The position numbers were made by a program, and so were the translations under genes. The notes beneath the pieces are model-generated. The model was not told where the DNA came from. It worked only from the letters and a program-made list of their open reading frames with translations, and did no database searches. Below, in pieces: positions 1-4,228 of a stretch of 22,595 bases of DNA. The first letter of the stretch is position 1, and every line of letters starts with the position of its first letter. Source of the stretch: a virus; IMG/VR virus record IMGVR_UViG_3300031280_000023, positions 1 to 22,595 of that record. One strand, given 5' to 3'.

Positions 1-55
1 AAGGTACTGTCTCTACTATAAACTAATCCCTAAAACTTGTCAAGCCCCTAATTAA

Positions 56-78
56 AGCTAATTCATAGCTAAATTCAT
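56..78. repeat. Tandem AGCTAA(A)TTCAT repeat upstream of terS
   Basis: Two adjacent near-identical units, AGCTAATTCAT (56-66) and AGCTAAATTCAT (67-78), lie in the AT-rich leader about 45 bases before the first gene. They could be a small operator or simply AT-rich sequence. No convincing promoter hexamers accompany them; TTGTCA at 37-42 has only a poor -10 partner. Confidence 0.3.
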
Positions 79-122
79 GTCAAATAATTTTCTTCTTTAA
101 AACAGTAATTAAGAGTATATAA

Positions 123-614
123 ATGGCTAAACTAGGTCGTAAATGTAAATTAACCCCCGAATTACAATCGAAAATATGTAAGTATATAGAAGATGGTAAT
201 TATGCCATTCATGCCTGTAATGCCGTTGGTATAAGTAAGGCTATATTCTATCAATGGCTTAAACAGGGTGAGTTGGATATAGACACTGGTAAGAATAGCA
301 AGTTCCAAGACTTCGTGTACTCAATAAAAGAAGCTGAAGCTAAAGCAATCACGGCAAACGTAAAGAACATCAGGACAGCGGCCAGGGAGGGTGAGTGGAC
401 AGCATCAGCGTGGTTCTTAGAGCGCAAGTATCCAGACCTGTTCGGTAAACGTCAAGTTGAACCAGTAGTAGAGAATAAGATATTAATACAACTAAGAGAT
501 ACTGGTAAAGAGATGCTAGCTATAAAGACAGACGATAACAGGTTACTCCCAGAGGTGATACAGATAGGGGCTGAGAGCCAACCAGAAGGACTGAGAGAAG
601 TTAAGGAGAGCTAA
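123..614 (+). CDS. terS: Small terminase subunit-like HTH protein
   Basis: A 163-aa protein with the layout of phage small terminase subunits. These recognise the packaging site on phage DNA and hand it to the large terminase. An N-terminal helix-turn-helix is visible at about residues 28-48 (an AVGISKAIFYQWL core). An acidic/helical middle follows (65-90), then the segment WFLERKYPDLFGKR at 97-110, which resembles a pattern common in small terminases and related phage homeodomain-like proteins. The start ATG is preceded only by a weak TAAGAG. The large terminase is 2.2 kb downstream on the same strand, with small genes and RNA features between, which is a wide separation for this pair. A different phage HTH DNA-binding protein is the main alternative. 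The 5' part is more AT-rich than the structural genes. The stop codon lies inside a hairpin. Confidence 0.65.
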   Translation: MAKLGRKCKLTPELQSKICKYIEDGNYAIHACNAVGISKAIFYQWLKQGELDIDTGKNSKFQDFVYSIKEAEAKAITANVKNIRTAAREGEWTASAWFLERKYPDLFGKRQVEPVVENKILIQLRDTGKEMLAIKTDDNRLLPEVIQIGAESQPEGLREVKES

Positions 615-620
615 GCTCTC
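606..620 (+). other. Hairpin with the terS stop codon in its loop
   Basis: GAGAGC (606-611) and GCTCTC (615-620) are perfect complements, and the three-base loop is exactly the TAA stop codon of the upstream gene. No T-tract follows, so it is not a standard intrinsic terminator. It could affect mRNA stability or coincide with a DNA-binding palindrome. Confidence 0.5.
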
Positions 621-660
621 ATTATCTCTTACCATCTCGCACCATCTCTTACCATCTACC
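621..660. repeat. Four 10-bp tandem units (ACCATCTCTT type)
   Basis: Four consecutive decamers fill 621-660: attatctctt, accatctcgc, accatctctt and accatctacc. The core ATCT recurs at exactly 10-bp intervals (624, 634, 644, 654), about one turn of B-DNA. They directly precede the GTGAC array and may belong to the same protein-binding region. Confidence 0.75.
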
Positions 661-662
661 CT

Positions 663-675
663 CTTTATATGTGAG
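663..675. repeat. Left copy of CTTTATATGTRAG flanking repeat
   Basis: CTTTATATGTGAG is a 12/13 match to CTTTATATGTAAG at 776-788. The two copies bracket the phased GTGAC array, suggesting they mark the edges of one functional site. Confidence 0.5.
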
Positions 676-676
676 C

Positions 677-765
677 GTGACAGGGCGTGACAGAAGGCGT
701 GACTCCCCGTGACTCAGTGTGACAAGATATGACACTTTACTCGTAAAACCGTGACACAGTGTGAC
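677..765. repeat. Helically phased GTGAC array (candidate packaging site or origin)
   Basis: GTGAC occurs at 677, 687, 699, 709, 719, 751 and 761, with ATGAC at 729. Successive spacings are 10, 12, 10, 10, 10, 22 and 10 bp. The 22-bp gap would hold one more position, where a degenerate CGTAA lies at about 742. Most copies extend to CGTGACA or TGTGACA. Such spacing puts the elements on nearly one face of the helix, as expected for a multimeric DNA-binding protein. The array lies 63 bp after the small-terminase-like gene, so a packaging (pac or cos-type) site is the first guess. Replication iterons or a cooperative operator are alternatives. There is no coding sequence here. Confidence 0.7.
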
Positions 766-775
766 ATGATAATTG

Positions 776-788
776 CTTTATATGTAAG
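776..788. repeat. Right copy of CTTTATATGTRAG flanking repeat
   Basis: CTTTATATGTAAG, the partner of 663-675, lies just beyond the last GTGAC element. An ATGACACA (793-800) follows it, echoing the array core. Confidence 0.5.
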
Positions 789-847
789 TATTATGACACA
801 AAGAAGAAGTTGTAACAGTAAAGATGGTGTTGTTATTGCTCAGTATG

Positions 848-877
848 TTGAGTATATGTTCACTGTTTTGTTATAAG
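848..877 (+). promoter_or_regulatory. Candidate sigma-70-like promoter for the structured region
   Basis: TTGAGT (848-853) and TATAAG (872-877) are separated by 18 bases; the first matches TTGACA at four positions and the second matches TATAAT at five. Transcription would start near 884, just before the hairpin-rich segment at 905-1237 and the small genes behind it. Chance matches of this quality are common, so this stays tentative. Confidence 0.3.
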
Positions 878-904
878 TGTTATTCCCTGTATAGAGAGCT
901 ACCA

Positions 905-1237
905 TTGACCAATCCAAAGTTCAACTTTGGAATTCACTAGAGATACCTTACTCCGACCAAAATGAGAAATGGAGTAAGTCGCATGTGAAATAAGTTTCTA
1001 GTGGTGGAAGATAGACGCTAATCAGGCAGAGGGGAACTTGCTCGGTGTAGCGATACGGTGCGGGCAAGACCGTCCAGATGAGTATGGTAAGACGGACGGG
1101 CGAGACATAAAACGAGGCGTTGCTCACTACACGCCTACCCCTGCCGTCCCTAGGTGGAAGTCCTGGGGCTAGAAACCCCATGGGGTGACCTCACGCTGAC
1201 CAAAACGAAGTTTTGGAATACTTCATGTGTGAAGTAA
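905..1237 (+). ncRNA. Candidate structured non-coding RNA of unknown class
   Basis: No convincing ORF covers this 333-nt stretch, but it is dense in complementary pairs in order. CCAAAGTT/AACTTTGG is at 914-921/923-930. CACTAG/CTAGTG (935-940/998-1003) encloses CTTACTCC/GGAGTAAG (947-954/971-978). CTTGCTCG/CGGGCAAG (1037-1044/1061-1068) encloses a short stem capped by a GCGA tetraloop (GNRA type, 1050-1053). GGACGG/CCGTCC (1094-1099/1144-1149) encloses AGGCGT/ACGCCT (1115-1120/1131-1136). TGGGG/CCCCA is at 1164-1168/1176-1180, CCAAAAC/GTTTTGG at 1200-1206/1210-1216 and TACTTC/GAAGTA at 1219-1224/1231-1236. Nested stems with a GNRA loop are typical of folded RNA. The closeness of a tRNA recalls large phage RNAs such as GOLLD and ROOL, but I recognise no family consensus. 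Strand is inferred from the neighbouring genes. Confidence 0.45.
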
Positions 1238-1247
1238 GGAGGTGAAG

Positions 1248-1334
1248 ATGAAAAAGATTATGAGTTTGCTAGACAGGGCTTATCAGGCTGCGATGAGGGC
1301 AATGCGCCCACCTGTGCCGAGGATGGCGATATGA
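1248..1334 (+). CDS. 28-aa small protein of unknown function
   Basis: A very short ORF (starts MKKIMSLLDRAYQAAMRAM, ends PRMAI) preceded by an excellent Shine-Dalgarno, AGGAGG at 1237-1242, five bases before the ATG. The peptide is basic and could form one amphipathic helix. It begins immediately after the structured segment, so that segment may be its 5' leader. Its stop overlaps the next start (ATGA at 1331-1334), which supports translation of both. No family is recognised. Confidence 0.5.
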   Translation: MKKIMSLLDRAYQAAMRAMRPPVPRMAI

Positions 1335-1453
1335 GGGGAGTACCAAAGCAAGATGGAAGTGGAGGAGGTACGAGAGCCAACCGTGGCAGTGGTGGGTGTC
1401 CTGTGCCACGAAGAACGGGACGGGGACGAATGAGAAGGAGAAGGGGTTGGTAA
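1331..1453 (+). CDS. 40-aa Gly/Arg-rich small protein
   Basis: The start overlaps the stop of the preceding tiny gene as ATGA, indicating translational coupling. The product begins MRGVPKQDGSGGGTRANRG, contains one Cys (GGCPVP) and ends in a run of arginines (RRRRGW). It is very basic and probably disordered, so a nucleic-acid-binding role is possible. It is reminiscent of small Gly-rich KQDGSG-type proteins found in phage and environmental genomes, but I cannot name a family with certainty. The next gene starts 6 bases after its stop. Confidence 0.5.
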   Translation: MRGVPKQDGSGGGTRANRGSGGCPVPRRTGRGRMRRRRGW

Positions 1454-1459
1454 AGGACA

Positions 1460-1654
1460 ATGAATACCCCATTAAAGGTTTACCTGAATGAGAGAGCGCA
1501 GAATTGCTGTGAGTGTGGAGAAGTAATTAAGGCAAACCAGCGGTACGTTTGGCGGACAAAGATGATACGGGTGCAGGGGGATAGAATCCGAGATACTGCG
1601 CCGTGTTGCCTGCCGTGCGCACGAAAAAGGGGGTGGGCTGTTGAAGGGGATTAA
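1460..1654 (+). CDS. 64-aa zinc-ribbon protein
   Basis: A small protein with two cysteine knuckles: CCECG at residues 16-20 (C16xxC19) and CCLPC at 49-53 (C50xxC53). They are separated by about 30 residues rich in Arg, Lys and Tyr, which fits a single-zinc ribbon. Such stand-alone ribbons are common in phages and often bind nucleic acid or protein; the role here is unknown. The start follows the upstream stop by six bases. The AAAGGA at 1452-1457 is very close to the ATG, so re-initiation by coupling seems likely. There is no HNH catalytic signature. Confidence 0.6.
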   Translation: MNTPLKVYLNERAQNCCECGEVIKANQRYVWRTKMIRVQGDRIRDTAPCCLPCARKRGWAVEGD

Positions 1655-1740
1655 GATTGACTGGATGGAGGTGTTAATGTGCTTCATATTTTGTGAAAGC
1701 CTCCACCTGATTAGTAATGCAATTGTTAGGCTACTAACGT

Positions 1741-1818
1741 AGCGGGGGAGTGAAACGGAAATATCACAACAGCCTCATAAACTGTCAATAGTCGGTTCGA
1801 CTCCGACACCCGCCACCA
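1741..1818 (+). tRNA. tRNA with CAT anticodon (Met or Ile2), atypical
   Basis: A cloverleaf can be read. The D-stem is GTGA/TCAC (1750-1753/1764-1767) with a loop containing GG. The anticodon stem ACAG/CTGT carries the loop CTCATAA with anticodon CAT at 1776-1778. The T-stem is GTCGG/CCGAC (1791-1795/1803-1807) with loop TTCGACT, and the 3' end is an encoded ACCA. The acceptor stem pairs only at its five inner positions (G1742-G1746 with C1809-C1813). A1741 x C1814 and G1747 x A1808 are mismatched, C31 x A39 is mismatched, and the normally invariant U8 is G. CAT may be elongator Met or lysidine-modified Ile2. The initiator-type GGG/CCC anticodon stem is absent. It may be functional or partly decayed. 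A GTTAG/CTAAC hairpin (1725-1738) precedes it. Confidence 0.6.
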
Positions 1819-1820
1819 AA

Positions 1821-1865
1821 TGCTGAGTAGTGTAGTGGTAGCGGGTAAGGTTCTGAACCAGCACC
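1821..1865 (+). pseudogene. 5' half of a tRNA-Gln (CTG), 3' half missing
   Basis: Two bases after the CCA of the preceding tRNA, the sequence follows tRNA numbering through the anticodon loop. There are seven acceptor-position bases (1821-1827), U8 A9, a weak D-stem with a loop carrying GG at positions 18-19, and the loop TTCTGAA at 1851-1857 with anticodon CTG. Only two anticodon-stem pairs form (GG/CC). After about 1860 the sequence becomes AT-rich with no T-arm or CCA. It resembles a truncated tRNA or a recombination scar. Alternatively TGCTG/CAGCA (1821-1825/1859-1863) forms an unrelated hairpin. Confidence 0.4.
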
Positions 1866-1888
1866 TATATTAAACAAAAACAACCTTT

Positions 1889-1930
1889 ACTTTAATAAGA
1901 AAGAAGGGTGGTAAACAAAACTTTAATAAG
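1889..1930. repeat. Two copies of ACTTTAATAAG before the Cys-rich gene
   Basis: ACTTTAATAAG occurs at 1889-1899 and 1920-1930, 31 bases apart, in the leader of the next gene. The second copy runs into the Shine-Dalgarno AAGGAGG. It may be a duplicated ribosome-binding region or an operator; nothing decides between them. Confidence 0.45.
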
Positions 1931-1942
1931 GAGGAAATGAGT

Positions 1943-2266
1943 ATGAAAAAGACAATAAAAGGACTAATAGCTTTGGGGTGTGTGATAGGGATGCTAATAC
2001 CATCAGTGGTAGCAGCTTCTCCTAATGAGGATTGTTGCCAGTATCCCGTTGATTGCTGTTGTCGGGATACGTGTTGTAGCAACCAGACTTTCGATTACAA
2101 GATACGCTATTTTGAGAAAGTGGAAGTCGGTATGTTTCAGGGTAGACCCTGTTATGCTGGCGTGTGGACTACAGCAATAGTAGAAGATGTGCATGATGAA
2201 GATGAAGCTGCCGAATCATTGGGTTTGCGAGCAGGTTATAGTTGTTGGGTTACGAAGGTGTCTTAA
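1943..2266 (+). CDS. Secreted Cys-rich small protein
   Basis: A 107-aa product with a clear export signal: MKK, a hydrophobic core (GLIALGCVIGMLIP) and a likely signal-peptidase site after SVVAA near residue 25. The mature N-terminus is loaded with cysteines (CC at 31-32, CCC at 38-40, CC at 44-45), and two more occur near the C-terminus. This suggests disulfides or metal binding outside the cytoplasm. I prefer the ATG at 1943 to the in-frame one at 1937, because AAGGAGG (1928-1934) is eight bases from the former and only two from the latter. C13 does not sit in a good lipobox. The stop overlaps the next start as TAATG. A secreted protein between tRNA remnants and the terminase looks like accessory cargo; no family is recognised. 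Confidence 0.6.
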   Translation: MKKTIKGLIALGCVIGMLIPSVVAASPNEDCCQYPVDCCCRDTCCSNQTFDYKIRYFEKVEVGMFQGRPCYAGVWTTAIVEDVHDEDEAAESLGLRAGYSCWVTKVS

Positions 2267-2502
2267 TGAGTGAGGATAATACTACTGATACTTACTATGT
2301 AGGAGAGAACGGAACACATTTCTGTCCTCCGCCTTGCCCGTATTGCAATCCGCCACGTTGCCCTTGTTGCGGGCGACCCTATCCGTGTCCTCAACCAAGA
2401 CCATATCCTTACCCGTATCCGTGGACAGAGGAGTACCCTAATACCTACTGGGGTTCGAGTTGGACTATAACTGATGACAATACCCATACGGTGATGGGAT
2501 GA
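2266..2502 (+). CDS. Cys/Pro/Tyr-rich small protein
   Basis: A 78-aa protein with seven cysteines clustered at residues 20-41 (FCPPPCPYCNPP then RCPCCG), followed by a Pro-Tyr-rich stretch (RPYPYPYPW). The Cys spacing could bind zinc; the proline tract is probably extended. There is no signal peptide. The chosen ATG overlaps the stop of the secreted Cys-rich gene (TAATG) and has GAAGGTG about seven bases upstream; an upstream TTG at 2242 lacks such support. The stop overlaps the next start (ATGA). Coupling to the secreted gene hints that the two Cys-rich products work together, but this is only an inference. Confidence 0.55.
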   Translation: MSEDNTTDTYYVGENGTHFCPPPCPYCNPPRCPCCGRPYPCPQPRPYPYPYPWTEEYPNTYWGSSWTITDDNTHTVMG

Positions 2503-2855
2503 CCGATGGGAAAAGGGTAAAGACCACAAGTGCTCATCTTGAAGGATTCAGGCGTGAGTTCATAAAGTATCAAAAATTGCTTGGGCTGACTGGATGGGAT
2601 GTCAGTTTTACAATTAAGGAGTTGCCGAATTCGCTGGCTCAGATTCATTATGTAGCTTCTGACTGCAATGCTGAGGTCTTTTTGAATAGTTCCCTTCCGA
2701 GCAGCACAAGTCTAAGGAAAACTGCAAAGCATGAGGCTATACACTTACTATTAGCAAGATATGACTATATAGCAAGTGCACGGTATATTGATGCAGAGGA
2801 ACTTACTTTTGCAAATGAGGAGATTGTCGTTAAACTAACGGACATAATACCGTAA
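2499..2855 (+). CDS. Zincin-like HExxH metallopeptidase-family protein
   Basis: A 118-aa protein with HEAIH at residues 78-82, inside a helix (TAKHEAIHLLLARYDY). This is the HExxH zinc-binding motif of zincin metallopeptidases. Acidic residues about 20-30 positions later (E100/E101 or E107/E108) are candidates for the third ligand. The N-terminal half has a beta-rich look (WDVSFTIKEL, then QIHYVASDCNAEVFLN), as in small SprT/WLM-like phage zincins. It overlaps the preceding gene by four bases and the terminase start by one, so it is translated with packaging genes. The substrate is unknown; roles in virion maturation or against host factors are both possible. It could also be an inactive binding protein. 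Confidence 0.6.
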   Translation: MTDGKRVKTTSAHLEGFRREFIKYQKLLGLTGWDVSFTIKELPNSLAQIHYVASDCNAEVFLNSSLPSSTSLRKTAKHEAIHLLLARYDYIASARYIDAEELTFANEEIVVKLTDIIP

Positions 2856-4225
2856 TGGGATTAGAGGAAGCAACGCAGTATATCTTCAGGGCTATAGGTT
2901 ATGAACCCACAAATGCTCAGTGGGAAGTGCATCGTGACCCGACCAGACACAAACTTGTAACTGGAGGAGAGCGTGCTGGAAAGAGCCGAGTCAATGCTAT
3001 GGAGATACTAAAACACTGGTATGTTGATAAGTGCATACCAAAGATAGAGAATGGACTCTATTGGCTAATTGGTGCTGATTACGAAGGGTGTCGTGGAGAC
3101 TGGGAGCATCTGGTAGAGGCTTTTGCAAGGTTGGGGCAGATTAAGCAACTGACTAAATCAATAGACCCAGCCCTGATGGTTCTTACTGATGGCACACAAT
3201 TCGTTACAAAGTCGGCAAAGTATCCTGAGAAGATTGCTACCGTTGCTCCTGATGGCATAGGTGGATGTGAGGCTGCCCAGTTGGATTACGAGATTTTCTT
3301 GCGTTCTCGCTCAAGGGTTGCAGAGAAGCGAGGCTTCCTGAGCTTTACGGGAACGTTAGAGGAGGAGGAATACACGAGTTGGTATTCTGAATTGTATCAA
3401 GTTGGGCAGTCTCATAATAATCTTGAGCTTAAATCGTTCTCTATTCCCTCGTGGTCTAATAAATACGTATTCCCAGAGGGTGAGAATGACCCCGAGATAT
3501 TAAAACTGAAAGCTGGCATGACCTATGAGAGGTTCATGGAGAGATTTGCTGGAGTACCTGCTCCTAAGACTGGCAGGGTAATCACCGAGTTTGCCAATGT
3601 TATTCATGTCAAGGAATGCCCCTTCAATAAGGACTTACCTGTAGAGATTGGTATAGACGTAGGTTTCAAGGGAGCTTATGCTGTCGAAGCCGTACAAGAG
3701 GTAAATGGACAGTTTCGGGGTATAGATGAGGTTTACCTAACGGGCTATGTTACAGAGGATGTTATCACTATATGCCAGAAGAAGCCGTGGTGGGATAATG
3801 TTATAGGTGGTGCTATTGACATAGCTGGCACACAACACCAAGGCATGACTTCCCCTGTAGAGGTTTGGGGAAGTAAGGGTAAAGTAGCCCTAGTCTACAA
3901 GAAGGTGAATGTAGAAGACGGGATAGACTTGTTTCGCACTCAGCTAAAACAGCATCCTGTTACCTTACAGGCAGGATTTGTGTTTGACCCTAAATGCAGA
4001 GGGATTATCTCAGAGATGGGTGGAGGACGCTCACCACTATCAGAAGGTGGGGGTATATGGATGAGAGATAAGAATACAGGTGTGGCTCTCCGCAAGAATG
4101 ACCACGGATGCAAGGCGTGTATATACCTTTTGGCAAACAAGTTTTTATATACAGTAAAGGGAGACAGATTACCCCACCTAAGATTCACAGGAGAGCCTGC
4201 ACGACAAACCTTTAGAGGGAGATAA
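2855..4225 (+). CDS. terL: Terminase large subunit
   Basis: A 456-aa packaging motor with ATPase and nuclease halves. The Walker A motif GGERAGKS is at residues 37-44. A predicted ATPase motif III (SFTGT) is at 163-167. The Walker B region is unusual: no plain hydrophobic-DE string is seen, and E139 in GIGGCEAAQLDYEIF is the best candidate for the catalytic glutamate. The RNase H-like nuclease shows IGIDVG (D268), GGAIDIAG (D322) and a late acidic residue in KNDHGCK (D416), consistent with the metal-binding triad. The enzyme docks on the portal, pumps DNA into the prohead and cuts the concatemer. The start overlaps the zincin stop (TAATG), and the portal begins three bases after its own stop. 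Confidence 0.88.
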   Translation: MGLEEATQYIFRAIGYEPTNAQWEVHRDPTRHKLVTGGERAGKSRVNAMEILKHWYVDKCIPKIENGLYWLIGADYEGCRGDWEHLVEAFARLGQIKQLTKSIDPALMVLTDGTQFVTKSAKYPEKIATVAPDGIGGCEAAQLDYEIFLRSRSRVAEKRGFLSFTGTLEEEEYTSWYSELYQVGQSHNNLELKSFSIPSWSNKYVFPEGENDPEILKLKAGMTYERFMERFAGVPAPKTGRVITEFANVIHVKECPFNKDLPVEIGIDVGFKGAYAVEAVQEVNGQFRGIDEVYLTGYVTEDVITICQKKPWWDNVIGGAIDIAGTQHQGMTSPVEVWGSKGKVALVYKKVNVEDGIDLFRTQLKQHPVTLQAGFVFDPKCRGIISEMGGGRSPLSEGGGIWMRDKNTGVALRKNDHGCKACIYLLANKFLYTVKGDRLPHLRFTGEPARQTFRGR

Positions 4226-4228
4226 GTT

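Noticed and set aside
677-765. CRISPR array
   Set aside because: Repeat cores are only five to seven bases and the gaps are a few bases, far shorter than CRISPR repeats and spacers; no cas genes are present.
948-1181. 77-aa minus-strand ORF over the structured segment
   Set aside because: Composition is odd, no ribosome-binding site supports it, it opposes all neighbours, and the region is better explained by paired stems.
905-1237. Self-splicing intron or omega-RNA (IscB guide) interpretation of the structured segment
   Set aside because: No group II domain V-like or group I core sequence was recognised, and no IscB, TnpB, maturase or homing endonuclease gene is adjacent.
1677-1742. 21-codon ORF with GGAGGTG just upstream
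   Set aside because: Spacing to the ATG is only three bases, the site is paired with CCTCCA at 1700-1705, the peptide has no recognisable features and it runs into the tRNA.
1741-1818. tmRNA 3' end
   Set aside because: A complete anticodon arm with loop CTCATAA and a D-stem are present, and no tag-peptide reading frame lies upstream.
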